DNA of 64,000 nucleotides from Ipomoea triloba (lineage: Eukaryota; Streptophyta; Magnoliopsida; Solanales; Convolvulaceae): assembly GCF_003576645.1 (NCBI RefSeq), contig NC_044921.1, forward strand, positions 26,292,203 through 26,356,202, given 5' to 3'. Under the pieces are notes generated by a model. That model did no database searches and was not told the DNA's origin. It worked only from the letters and a program-made list of their open reading frames with translations. The position numbers and the translations under genes are program-made. Every line of letters begins with the position of its first letter. The first letter of the stretch is position 1. Below are positions 49,678 to 62,141 of the stretch, piece after piece.

Positions 49678-50148
49678 ACTATTCTGGATTTCTGGGATTA
49701 TATTCTTGAAAATGATGATTACACTTTATATACACCCACCCTGCAGAACAGCCTAGCTTTTAGATTTCCTTGCACTCCAATCCATTCAACCCAGCAAGAA
49801 AATTCAAGGGTCTTGTTTAACTAGGTATATATGGTCATGAGGGGATTTTCTTCAGTCAAGTCAAAAGTGGCATAACACCAAATCTGGTGCTCAAGTAATG
49901 AAAAGTCAGAATTCCCTCAAACAGTCAGAACCAATCTATGAGCAGTAAAAATCTGGGGAAAAAAGTAACTTACCAAGGAATAGAACAGCTCCAAGCTAGA
50001 CAGCAGCAGAAATATATGAAGAATAGTCTTTGAAAGGGAAGTGGATCTCAGCCTAAGGACAACACTTAACAGCTGCAAGGTGGCGGCGAAGAACAGTGAA
50101 TGGAAGGAAGGCAGAGGTAATCCAGAAGTTGCCAAAATATTAATTTTT
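49678..50148. other. GST promoter and spacer
   Basis: Nothing further recognised. Pol III-type T run for the tRNA (minus strand) corresponds to aaaa at about 50133-50136. Confidence 0.5.
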
Positions 50149-50229
50149 TGTCAAGAATGGGATTCGAACCCATGCCCTTTCGGACCAGTACCTGAAACTG
50201 GCGCCTTAGACCAACTCGGCCATCTTGAC
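50149..50229 (-). tRNA. tRNA-Leu (anticodon CAG)
   Basis: An 81-base cloverleaf on the minus strand. The acceptor GTCAAGA pairs with TCTTGAC, followed by discriminator A. The D-arm has GGCCGAGTTGGTCTAAGGC. The anticodon stem CCAGT/ACTGG encloses loop TTCAGGT with anticodon CAG. A long class-II variable arm is present, and the T-arm has GGGTTCGAATCCC. A- and B-box promoters are internal. All features fit nuclear tRNA-Leu; CCA is not encoded, as expected. Confidence 0.95.
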
Positions 50230-51910
50230 ATTTGTTTTTTATACTAAAACTAATTCTATATATTGTTTAAACAAATCTGCAGCATAAGACTGTTTTGCAG
50301 CAAAATATGTTTACTTGTATAATTCTCAACCTTATGTAAGGTGAAATAAAAAAAAAAATGTAAGGTGAAATAAAAATCTTATTATTTTAAATAAGATATT
50401 TTAGGATAAATTAAAGCTAATCATTTTTTGGGTTTTGGGAATCTTTGTATCACAAAAGCAATTAATGCATTCATCATTCAAGCTAATAATGATAAACATT
50501 TATTCCCTCACAATATAATGTCCCTATAAAGCTGGAGCCTACATCAAACCGCATGAATATATTGTTATTGTATATCTTGAGAGTTGAGATTACCATAAGT
50601 GAATTAGATATATGATCCAGTAACAGTTAAAATAATATATTTTTTTATACCTTTAATAGGTTATGAATTTATTGGTTGAATAGGCAGTGTAAAAGCCATC
50701 CTAATCATTGAACTACTCACAGCACAGCCCTGCCTGGAAAAAATGGGGCTTTGAAAAATGAATTTATTGTGATGTGGATAGGTGTCCCTACTAGTTTTTG
50801 GGGCTCACTCAAACGAGTGGCACACCTTAAAGTTTGTTTCCTTAGTCTCTTTTAGGGCCATTTGTTTGTCTGCGCCCAATTACAATTCCGAATCCGTCTT
50901 GTAATCCTAACTAGTAAAGGACTGGAGCTAAATCAGTCTTAGTTGTGTATAATTGTTCAGTTCAAATCAAAAAAGCTAATAAACAATTTTCATATGGAAT
51001 TGAATTTTAATTTGACCATTGGGTTACCAAGTTAATTATCTGATATATTATTTTAGTTTTAGTTAGCTAGTTTTGTTCTGGGGTACACATTTTGTTTCTT
51101 AATAAATCCGAAAGAAAGAATGTTGATCTCACCTCTGCAAATGTCGTGTTTGAACTATGAACGAAATGACAACACTGGAACATCCTCATTCTCCATTTTA
51201 ACACATGTAGGATCCACTTACTTTCTTCATGTTATGTTATAATCCCTATCACTTGACCTGGTTAACATTACAAATTATTCATATTCAAAAAATTATACAT
51301 TTTAATTATAAATAGTGAAGTTTGTACGTCCGAGTCCATAGTTGTCTAATTTAATATATTTTTTACTATTGAAATACTAAACCTTCACTCCCTGCTTAAA
51401 TCAGCCCGTGGACTCTATAAAAATTTACTAACTTACTTGGTCATGTATATATGTTCTAAATCCACATCTAACCCACCTTGCATCAAGTAATATTCTATTA
51501 TACAGGAACATGGTTTATCCGGTGCATATACTTACTGTAGGTTTCCCGGCCTCGAGCTAGAATGTACCCAAAAAAAATATAACATGGTGTTGGAGCATTG
51601 TACACATTTAGGTAGTTCATCTAGTCAATTTATGTATGCGTTTTTGACCCATATTTTACCACAATTGCATACATCCAAATGTGTTGTTTAACTTTGTGTC
51701 AAATCTATCTTTACTTGTAATCTTGCACGAAAAGTCTACTTATAGTGTGGTTTGACACAAGCCAAACAACATATCAAATCAGAGCTTCAACTCGTCCCAT
51801 AGCTATCCAATTATATTCTTGCTTAATTGCTTAGCTTCTTCAATTCATCGTCAACACTGATTTTGAGAGTATACATTTTAATTTCCAGTTATATATTATA
51901 TATAATCTCC
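50230..51910. other. Intergenic and PKS promoter
   Basis: AT-rich. No gene, RNA or clear element seen between the tRNA and the PKS gene. Confidence 0.5.
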
Positions 51911-53472
51911 ATGGAAGCCGATGATATGAGTCTTCGGGTGGCTTCATTTTCTTGCTACCTCAACAACCCAGAAGAGAGCTTGGTGCAGAGGATCGCCGGA
52001 GGATCGTCTGAAGATCTCCAGCGGCCGGACGCTCCGTTTCCGGTTAGAGCTAGAGCGTCGCCTAATAAGCCATCGTCGAACGTTAAGATCCCGAAAGGCG
52101 CAGCCATGGATGGTAGTAAAGATCACAAGGTTAAGGTTAGTACTGCTTCCGATCACGGCGCCGGCGAGTCATTTTCTTCTGCTTATGTTAGGACGCCGGA
52201 AAACAACAATAATAACAGCGGTTTTGCGTTCAAGACTGCCGCCTCCGGCCCGGTTGAAGATCCTACAGTTTCGTTCGTATTTCCGGCGGCGGCGAAACAT
52301 CTGGAAAGAAGGATCGTCGGAAAATCAAGAAATGACGGGGAAATCAGCATCTTCGAAGCTGATAAGTATTTCAACATGAAACTGGATCAGAAATTGGATT
52401 TAGCCTACACTACAGCTCCGATTCGATCAGGGAAGGTTAATAAGAACAAGAACGATGAAATCCCAGCCGTGGAATCTCCATGCACAAAACCAAAATCAAA
52501 ATCCAGCAACGTTAGCGTCTCCTCGGAGCCAAGCAGTTTTGGTAGCAAGGCCGGTTTGCTGCATAAATCGAAACCGAGAAAAGCGGGTATTATTCGGAGG
52601 AGCTTTTTCGGTCGTTTGGGGTGTCAGGGCCGCTGTCTAGACAAGAAAGCTGTTGTCATTGATGATCATGGATCAAAACAGGCGGCGGAAGATTCTTTTT
52701 CTTCCCAGAAACATTCTGCGGGGAATACCTCAAAAAGGGAAGAACATCATGCGACGACAAAGCAAGAAGAAGCAGTAGAAGAGCAAAGAAAATCGTTAGA
52801 AGTGTTTGGGGCTCATAAAACCAGAAAAGGATCGGGAGATGTAGCCGTTAACTTGGAGAGAAAGCTGTCGGTGTTAACCTGGGACGCCATTCCCAATTCC
52901 ACGACCGCTTGCGCTGCAACGGTAAGATTTAGCTAGACTTATTAAGTAGTTTAGTTGGAGTGAATAATATATAAATCTGAATTGATGGAATACAGGATAT
53001 TCATCCTATAGCACATACAACAACAACAAGCAACACAATCTACGACGACATGGCTAGTGATGCGAGCTCCGACTTATTCGAAATCGAAAACATATCCGAC
53101 AGCGCCCGACACGGTTTAATGTTAGCTTCCCAGACGAACACGTCCGGCTGCGCCTCCCCGATCACTCACTACGCGCCCAGCGAGGCCAGCATCACGTGGA
53201 GCGTCGTCACGGCGGGCGTGGCCGACCACTCCTCCGTAATCTCAGACTACGACGAAAACACTGTCAGCATTAAAACCAACAAATTTAAGGATGTAACGGG
53301 AAAACCGTCGACAAAACCCCGTTTTACTGGGCTTTTGGGATGCAATAACAGCCATGGGACCCTGAATATATCCGAAACTGCGCACAACACCGGCGGCGAT
53401 CGGAGAAAGCTAGGAAAGTCTATACATAATTGTCATTCGCCAGACGATTTCTCATCTCCATGCATGACCTGA
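51911..53472 (+). CDS. PHYTOCHROME KINASE SUBSTRATE (PKS) family protein
   Basis: Two exons (51911-52921, 52996-53472) join in phase to 495 residues. PKS proteins are plasma-membrane-associated, bind phytochromes and phototropins, and shape phototropism, leaf flattening and hypocotyl growth. The protein is largely disordered and Ser/Lys-rich. Conserved PKS blocks seen are SLRVASFSCYLNNPEESLVQ near the N-terminus, DGEISIFEADKYFNM, RKLSVLTWDAIP, then in exon 2 SDASSDLFEIENIS and YAPSEASITWSVVTAGVADH with the SD(Y/F)DE block following. A Cys motif in RSFFGRLGCQGRC could be acylated, as in membrane-bound PKS proteins. An earlier in-frame Met at 51827 precedes no conserved sequence, so MEADDMSLRV is taken as the start. 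Confidence 0.93.
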
Positions 53473-55489
53473 TGATGAGCAGAAACGTTAGTTCGGAGTC
53501 CCATACTCCTAATGTTGTCGGACTTGACAAATAGCTAGATTAGTAGTTAATTAGTAACAATTGCAAAATAATTGAACCAAAAACATTTAGTTTGTATTAT
53601 ATATTTATTTATGTTTTTAGAGTTATTTAATTATTCGGGATGCATGATATCTTTATTGAGTAATTAATACTTTACTCCGATTTTTAAAATTTTTCTTTAC
53701 TCATGAAATTTTTTTGATGTCAGGCCATTACGATAGAAAAGAAAATGACATGAAGGGATAATTATAATGGGAAAAATAACATTTTTACCTCTTAAAGGGA
53801 ATTGAAACACTAATTATGTACATACATAGTCTAATCTGCGTTTGCATTGCTTTCCACTCAACTACTACCACTTATGGACTTATCAATAAACAAAACTATA
53901 CATTTGTATTATCTTTGTCACTGAAAAGGACTACATCCCCCACATTTAATACCATTTCTTATTCATTATTTTACAAGAATATTAAAATTTATATAAAATA
54001 TAAATGATGATGTGGTAAAGCCACCTACATCAACAAATTATGTCATATTAATATTATGTTATGTTATTAAAACAAGTAGTTCGCATGCGCAGTTCAGTTG
54101 GTCATATAAGTGAAGTTTAGGAACAATGTGACTTGAGATCAAGTCTCACCTTCCACAATATGGAAGTAACCTCTCAAAGTGAGCGAGTTCCTTGTGCGGC
54201 CATGATTTACATCAACAATGTTATGAACAAAATTATGCATTTGTATTAAATATCTTTGTCACTAAAAGGAACAACAACCTCCACACATAAAAGAACATTA
54301 GCATTATTATTATATTTCTCAAACCAATAATTTTATATTAAAAAAAAAATTGGTTTAATTTTGAGGCATGTAACTGATGTAAGGTGACCAACCTTGTCCA
54401 AAAACAGATTGATTCATAATTCAGATATATTCGGTTTGTTAATGTTGAGATTGTGTGTGTTGGGCCATAGCGGATTGTTCATGTTCCAACATGTACATAG
54501 ATTAGGAATTAACAAAGCTGCTTTTGCAAGACAGGTTTGCCTTACTTGAAACTCCATCTATCATCAAAATGCAATTCCCTTTTATTAAGTTGTCTGCAGG
54601 CATCTATGTCTGCCATGGAGGCCCTACTCACACTCAAACTTGCTTCAATTCAGGATGGTGCACAATATTCTGGAACCTTAACTTTTGCTTGCAACTATTG
54701 TTGTCACTTGCCTGTCTGATCATATCGATCTCATTGTTATTCATGATTAATTATTTTTCTCTTAAGCTTGTAGTTGGATTAAATTTGTCTGTCTGATAAT
54801 AAAACATCCAGGGTTACAACAAGCTAATCATCATATTTATAGGCAACACTGTACTAATAGTAGTACATTTACAAAATTATTCATATATCGTACTGCAAAC
54901 CCCCACACGCTCTACCCACTCAACGAACCTAATTAGGATTATTTAAACCACATAGATAAGTGTCATTGCTTCATTATATTGCACTAAATCTTCAACACAC
55001 TTATCCCGCACAATAATCTATGAGACATACACAACAAATAAATAACTAAATTCAAAAAAAAATAATTAAACAAATAGGATTAGCTTATAATAACCCTTGA
55101 ATTGACGGCATTATGAGATGATATAAAATAATAATGAATAATGGGATGCAATAGAGGCATTGATGGATGGACGACAGGGTGATGAAGAAGCATGTGTTGG
55201 AGAAATAAGAATGAAGAATCTATGGAAGCTAGAAGATATGAGTTAGAGTAGTCCAAGGAGGTCGTTAAAATTATTGGAACATATATAATCAAAGAAAGTG
55301 TCAGTTAGCATGACAAGACCACATGTCTGTCATGCACAACCCCATTTTTCTTGCTTCATTTTTCTCACCCAACATCCTGCATGCATTAATTAATTCATTT
55401 TTGTAACCATCTATCTATACAACTAATAACAATAATATTATTAATGGATATATAATGGAGTGGGACAATCTAAATTAAATTAATCAGAC

Positions 55490-55620
55490 AATTAATATAG
55501 TAATTACAAGATTTCAAGTTTAACTTTTTGAATGAGCTATCAATTGACCTTCTTAATTTACCTCTTTGTTGTCCTTGACGGCTAGGATCACAAGACGTAC
55601 TTCATCCAAAATACATATTT
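55490..55620 (+). repeat. Family-2 repeat fragment
   Basis: Shares 'taattacaagatttcaagtt', 'aatttacctctttgttgtcc' and 'ggctaggatcacaagacg' with the copies at 28.7, 30.7 and 31.9 kb. All copies seen lie in the same orientation. Confidence 0.65.
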
Positions 55621-56446
55621 AGATAGTGATTGTTGACTTTCTTGTAAATCAAAATAATAATGGATATATACATATAGATCCCTTTTTATTTATTTAATTT
55701 ATTTAATTTATTTATTTATCTTTCACTTTCTTAGGACAGTCCTTAAGGCTGGAAATCTGGTGAGCATTAACCAAACAACTAACACCATTCATTATTTTGC
55801 CCCCCTCTTTTAAACACTTTAATTTGCTCCATCCATCTCTTGCCTAGCTAAGCTACCTAGCTTGGATTGTCTAACCCAACACATACATGCCCAAAACATA
55901 TATAGTACACACATTTAATTTGCATGCACACTACATATGTAGCTTAGGTATGTGTTTATACAATGACATATATATATATAGAGTGATGAGGCCAGGTCAA
56001 GTGAAAAGATGCGCCCAAGTAAAAAATGAGATGAAAATTGTGTCGTTGATTTATCGTAATTAGAGCATTTAATTTCTGTTTATATATCGAGATCAACACC
56101 TCTAAAAGAAAGAAAAAATTGTTCAAACTTTATTTGTAGTATAAGTCTATGCACTTGTAAATTGTAATATAAAATTTGTGCACTTTGTAGTATAAATTTG
56201 TGGACTTGATAGTATATAATTTTTTTTTTTTTAAACATTGCAATGCAAGGAGCTGAGAGTGAAGACTCCAAAAAAGTCACCACACCATTCACATTTGCAA
56301 AGTTGAAATAGAAGGCAGGACATGCAGGCCATAGATATATGAAGAATTTTAAAGGTGGCAAAAGGAGAGCCATGTGGTTGATGTGTACAAGGCCGGGTAG
56401 GGCACAATCAAATGGGATAAAAGTCAAACTCTAAAGATGTGAGATG

Positions 56447-56448
<2 letters not shown>

Positions 56449-56494
<46 letters not shown>
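56449..56494. repeat. (AT)n microsatellite
   Basis: About 23 AT dinucleotides. Confidence 0.95.
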
Positions 56495-56497
<3 letters not shown>

Positions 56498-57719
56498 CAT
56501 TATTATTATTGCCTAGAATTTTTTAGGTCACACATTTTAAGGATGTATTTATGAATAATTATAATATATGCATGCCTGTCTCTCGGTTCATTAATAGATA
56601 TAACCTACGCACCTACTAGAACAAACTCCAGTACTGGAGAAATAAAAATGTAGGGAATTTTGTGCAATTAATAATAGTGTTAATGGCGCGGCAGAATTTT
56701 TTGTTTATAAGGTTTTTGCTTTTCCAATTCAAATTGAGAAACAATTCAAAAAGAAATCAAGACTAAGATATGTTCGATTATTTCATTCTCAAAAGATACG
56801 AGATTTTATTGAGAACAAAATAAATATCACATACGTCAATTCAATCACCCATTTTATAATAATTTATTAAATGCAACAATAATAAAAATCTAAAGATTGA
56901 TAAAAACAATGTGTTTGAGAGAGCATTGCTATTTGAGGTGGAAATTAAATTCTCTTGGTGTGAATTAAGTTAGCATTAATTAACTTAGTAATGGAAATGG
57001 TAGCAATGGGCAATAATGGATGGAATATTGGACTGCCTATTTCCTTTTCAAATGGCCAACGCCGACTTTGTTGAGGAAGGCAATATAATTCACACGTATG
57101 TAGAAAGCATGATAAAATTATTAAATCAATAATTTTTTTTTTTTTGAAAGTAAGATATATTCCATAATAAATAACATCTCAAGAAAAGCTTCTTGAGAGG
57201 GGGTGGGGGTTAGATATAAACAAATAATATAATACTGCATATTGTCACTATATCAACATAAAATAAAATAGAGTGAAGAAAATTTTGGGCTTTACTCCCT
57301 ACATAGATCGGACTAAACCATTTTGGGCCACCATACAACTTAAATTTAGTATTATTATTATTAATATTTGTATGACAGGAAAACTGAAATCACTATTAGA
57401 GAGCGTGCATTAAATAAATTTTTATTTTTAATATAGTAACTTACAAATTACATATAAGAGGTAAATCACACTAGGTGACTAGGAGATAGTGGACATTTAT
57501 ATTATTAGTATTAGTATTATTTTATTAATAAATAAATATTCTTTTATAAGTTGATGTGATAGTGAATCATTTGTGAAAGAAGAGAGATAATTGCATGGAT
57601 GTAGGGTGAATAGTTAATAATTACAAATTTAGTGATGTGATTTTTTGAAAGTGAAAGGAAACTACATAGGTGGAAATAACATTATAACATAATTGTTTTA
57701 ATAAATTCGTAACTATCCC

Positions 57720-58700
57720 ACTAAATGATTAATATATTTATTGTCTTCTTTATGTAAAATAAAAAAAAAACCTTAAATTCCGGCTTTATTTCACCAATTT
57801 TCGATAATCCACCAACGAAATCTCCACAATCTTCATTATATTCTTCATGTTTCTTCAAAAAAAATTGTACTTCAAATTGCTTTCAAAAAAAATTGTACTT
57901 CAACTTTTTTTTTTTTTAATTTTTTTCATTGTTTATTTTATTGCTTTAATATTTAAATTTTATTTATTAATATCTTATTAATCTCAAGTCCGACATCCTC
58001 GACATGATATTTTCTCTTATGCCACTTAACAATTAAAAATTAAAGTTGCTAATATTATATTTGATTTACACAATAAATAAACAAATGAAATAGTATATAT
58101 GTTTTAGATATTTATTTTGTTACATGGTTGGGTTAAAAAAAAAAATCAATAATAATGTACTATTCTCTTTGAATTGCTTTAATTTGAAATTTTGGTATTA
58201 ATCTCATTATACTTTTAACGTGATTTTATTACTTTACCAAATTCTAATAATCTCACCAAACTAATAATTGGTAATACATTTATTGGTTTCTTTATGTGAA
58301 AAATCCCTCAAATCCGGGCTTTGTTTCATTAACTTGCAATAATCCACCAAAAGAAACGAAATTCCCACCATCTTCATGTTCCTTAGTATTTGTTTTGTTG
58401 AATACTACTGTCTCTATTACAATGTAGTATCCAGCCTATTGAAGCACAAGAGTCAGCATTGACTCCACTGAAGCTCAAACCCACTACCTCCCGTATAAAG
58501 GGAAGGGTTTGATGCCACTGGACCACAAGGTCCTTGGCATGCTCCTTAGTTAGTCACTTCAAAAACATTTTCATTGGTTATTTATTATAATATTTAAATT
58601 GTATTTATTAAGTTCTTATTAATTAAAAGTAAGGCATTCTTAATGGGATTATTTCCTCTTATTCAACTTGGTAATTAAAAAGTAACAATACGATGTCAAT
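57720..58700. repeat. Diverged ~400-bp direct duplication, second copy interrupted by a SINE
   Basis: Copy 1 (about 57720-58050) and copy 2 (about 58240-58690) share in order: 'atttattg(t/g)(c/t)ttctttatgt', 'ccggctttatttca', 'aataatccaccaa', 'catcttcat', 'tcattg(t/g)ttat', 'aatatttaaatt(t/g)tatttatta' and 'ttattaat'. Copy 2 holds a family-1 SINE at 58387-58537. Confidence 0.65.
58375..58549 (-). mobile_element. tRNA-derived SINE, family 1, with 12-bp target-site duplication
   Basis: Target duplications catgttccttag (58375-58386) and catgctccttag (58538-58549) differ at one base. On the minus strand the body starts GCCAAGGACCTTGTGGTCCA. The A-box TGGTCCAGTGG matches the Pol III consensus, and a B-box-like GGGTTTGAGCTTCAGTGG follows about 45 bases on. 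The element ends in an A-rich tail (caacaaaacaaata). Confidence 0.85.
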
Positions 58701-59931
58701 ACATGAAAATATGATTGCATTTACGTATTGAAAGAAATATCCTAAATTTTGATGCATTTTATAAATTTCGAAAGGAGAAAATTCATCTATGTAAACAACA
58801 ATATGATACGCAAACGAAAGAGTTAATGCGTGGAGCCCACATAATCATAAATGTTCCGCACCTTGTAAAAAGATATTTCAAAAATACAATGGGCATAAGT
58901 AAATTTCCCTTACTCTCTCGTTACTCATCAATTTTTTCTTTCATTTTATTGCTGATGTGGAAGGAACAAAACCAAAAATGATCAAATATGTCTCCAAACG
59001 TGGAAGGAATAAAGTAAAAAATGCTCTCAAACATAATCAACATGAAAGAAATAATGTAAAAAATGACCGAATATGCCCCGAACCACCTAACCCGCCCACA
59101 GGCTAGGCTGAGGAGTCGGGTCGACAGCACGAGGTAACAGCGTGCGGGAGCGTCGAAATGAGACGCCACCGTTAGCGTGTCACACTGCTTAAGCTGTCAC
59201 CCTTTATTGCTTCATACCAGCTGATGCTCGCCACACGCCCACCCTCCACTCCTAAACCCCCCTTCAGTCTCCGCCTTGCGCCTCTCTCAAGGGTTCAATC
59301 TCGTGCTCTTTCTCAAACAACCGTTACATAACACCCAATTTCAGAAAAAAAGAGTAATCTTTACAGGTATACATTCATAATTTTCTTCCAATCGTTTCCC
59401 AAGATAATTCCCCTCTCCCGTTTTCCAGTATAATTTTGCTTTAAGTATTGTTGTTTGCTGAATTCATGTGGATTTGGGTGCATAAAATTTGTGGGGTTTC
59501 ATTTCTCTGTACCTTTCAATTCGATTCGCTTTCAGGCATATGTGAGATAAGCTAAAGCTTTTATTTTTATACTGCTTTCTTGATTGTTTAGGGCAGAGGA
59601 TAGGCTCATTTTAGTTGCAGAGATTTGATGAAATGCCTTGATTCTTGATTTTCATTCGTTAATTATTTCTTCGTAAAAATTGAGTCTTTTGTTAAAATTT
59701 TCTCAGTTTTGGTTTTGCTGACTTGGGTTGCTCTTTGATTATCCAATGATTAGTGTTTTTGAGTCTTCTTTTGAAAATGTTGAGTTAATGTTTTAAAGTC
59801 TATGATCTTACTGCTTGTTTATGGTGTTGATTAATCTGCTTGTATCCAATTCTTTACAGAGACCTTTCTGAGAAAAGAATTTCAGAGAGGGGCTTCTGGC
59901 AAGTTGGATCTGATTAGTAAAGCTTGTGAGG

Positions 59932-61398
59932 ATGACGTCGCCAAACATGGATTCAGAAGGTCAGGCTACTCCAGTGGGTGAAAAGGGCAGCACTGCTTCA
60001 GAGACGCCACAAAATGGGTAAGTGATTGAGGATTCTTCTTCTTTGTAGAGTGTGCAGTTAAAACTTTTAGCATTTGAATCTTTATTTAGGGATGATCTTG
60101 AGCCGTAAATTTTTACTTGCATCAGTGTACCTGTAGCTTCTATTTGTTTCTTCTGCAAAGGAAGTTCGTTTGAAGTTTTAATGATTTACTCTATGGAATT
60201 GAGATGTTCGTGTTTATGTACTGTGAATACTTCTTGTCCTGGAAATGTTGTAGGTAGAGCATTTCATTTCTGATATAAGTATACATATTGCCTTTGCATT
60301 TCTTTGAATACCTGGAAATGGCCTGCCAAAAATCTTCATTTCTGTTGTACCTTCATGTTCTAAGCATCACTTATTGGTCCCAGCGTATATTTATTTCTTG
60401 CTATAGCTTTCTATGTACGTATTACTATAGTTGGGTCTTGGGAGTAAAGTTACTTAACCTGGTCGATCATCTAATTAAAAACCCTGGCCGTGCAGGTCTA
60501 ATCCTACCAAGAAGAGTCAAGAGAAAGTTCCGAAAAGAGTTCATAAGGCGGAGAGAGAGAGACTGAAGCGTGAGCATTTGAATGATCTCTTTCTTTCTTT
60601 GGCTAATGCTCTAGGTAATTTCTAAATTCTCTTCTGAATTTATTTTGGGAAAACCCAAGTGCGGGGTGTGCTTTGAGCAGTTTGTTTTGCCCTCAAATGC
60701 TATAGTACAACTTTGTAACTTCATATTTTAATTGAATACGGTGTTGCAGAGCTTTCTGAACAAGCAAATGGAAAGGCGACAATATTGAATGAAACAGTTC
60801 GAAGTGTGAAGGACTTGTTAGGTCAAATCGAGCATCTCAAAAAAGAGAATGCAGCTTTGTTGTCTGAATCTGAATATGTATGTATCTTAGTACCTAATCA
60901 CTTTTTATAGACTTTTCGACCTTCTTTGCCAAGTCCCAAGTCCTAAACTTTCCTTCTGTACAGATGAGCGTGGAGACAAAGGAACTGGAGGACGAGAATT
61001 CTGTTCTCGAGGCAGAAATTAGCGAGCTCCAGAGCAAGCTCCTGAGCCAGATCAACGAGATCAAGGAGAGGACAACTGGATCAAATCTCGATCTGAATCT
61101 TGCTCCTCCTGAATGCGAGGAAGAGGCATTGTCATCAAATGTCGCCCCTGATTATTTCTCTTTGCCTGCCAATGAACCTGCATCTCAGACTGAACAAACA
61201 ATGATGAACCCCGTGTACATTTACCCCTTTCGTCCTGATCCTCGGGCATATCCAGCCCCTGGTGCCCCCGCTTTGCCTGTTTCTACTGTGAGTAAACCCT
61301 TGGCCCGATACCCAACTCCAACCAATACATGGTCTTCTCAAATTCTTGGAAAACGTGCTCGGCTAGAGAATGAAACTCAGGGTGGTGGTAGCAACTAG
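59932..61398 (+). CDS. bHLH transcription factor, POPEYE/bHLH47-like
   Basis: Four exons (59932-60017, 60496-60614, 60750-60877, 60964-61398) join in phase to 255 residues. The basic region and helix 1 are VPKRVHKAERERLKREHLND then LFLSLANALE (about residues 40-69). Helix 2 is KATILNETVRSVKDLLGQIE, extending into a leucine-zipper-like coiled coil to about residue 147. An EAR-type repression motif LDLNL sits at 153-157. The C-terminus has FRPDPRAYPAPGAP and the family block VSKPLARYPTPTNTWSSQIL. Arabidopsis PYE (bHLH47) represses iron-homeostasis genes and limits the iron-deficiency response in roots; this protein is its likely orthologue by domain order and C-terminal block. The EAR motif fits a repressor. 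Start is MTSPNMDSEG after a leader intron. Confidence 0.92.
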
Positions 61399-62141
61399 CA
61401 ACAGCAGCAGTGGCTTTGTAGGAGTTAGGCCTTGACATCAGTATACCAGAAAATGTAAAATCTTAATATAGCATTGCTCTTAAAAGAAAAATTTACATGT
61501 TATTATGTTACTGTTTAATATTAAATCAAGATTTTTTGTTTGAAAAAAAATATTAATTTTTCTGTATTTAATATAATTTTTATTGTTAATTTTAAATACT
61601 TCTTTTACATTTTTGTTATTGTCCAACTTATATTAAGAGTAAATGTTAGGTCAAATCACTTGAAAAAGATATATGTAACGTCTTATATCTCTCACCTAAA
61701 AGATCATAATTTATCTTTTCACCATTCTGTTTGATCGGGGTTGAGATTTATGATAAAAAAAATTGTCTTTTGCAAATAAAAATACATATAAATATTTGAG
61801 TAAGTAGGCCTTATAATTTACCTTTCAACTATGTTGTTAAATGTCATCAGACCAAAGTCAATTGTTTTCTATTTTTGTCTTCAAAACCCTTGATCATAGT
61901 GACAGCATTTTCTAGCACCAACTCCTGTCTACCCCACAGGCTTTTCTTTCTTTCTTTCACACCTGTCACCGCTTTCCTCTTCTTTGAGCTTGAGATTCTG
62001 CGAAGTCCGCAACGCCTGGAAACCCCCCATCAATATTAGACCTAATAGAAAGCCCATCACACTACACTACGCAGTTTACATTGAAGAAATAGCAGCTGAG
62101 GAACAAATAAAGAAAGGAAAGAGAAAAATCTTAGCTTGGAA
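61399..62141. other. Spacer between PYE-like and HVA22-like genes
   Basis: 3' flank, then the HVA22-like promoter and leader. The open frame 61984-62172 overlaps the leader and is not supported. Confidence 0.5.

Larger units (their letters stand above)
53473..59931. other. 6.4-kb gene-poor spacer with degenerate repeats
   Basis: No protein or RNA gene supported. It holds a possible tRNA-like repeat at about 54080-54205 (cagttcagttggtcatataa, then tgagatcaagtctcacctt), a family-2 fragment at 55490-55620, an (AT)n tract, the diverged duplication 57.72-58.70 kb with a SINE inside it, and, from about 59.05 kb, the GC-richer promoter and leader of the bHLH gene. A leader intron probably ends near 59860 (ctttacag). 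Confidence 0.55.
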
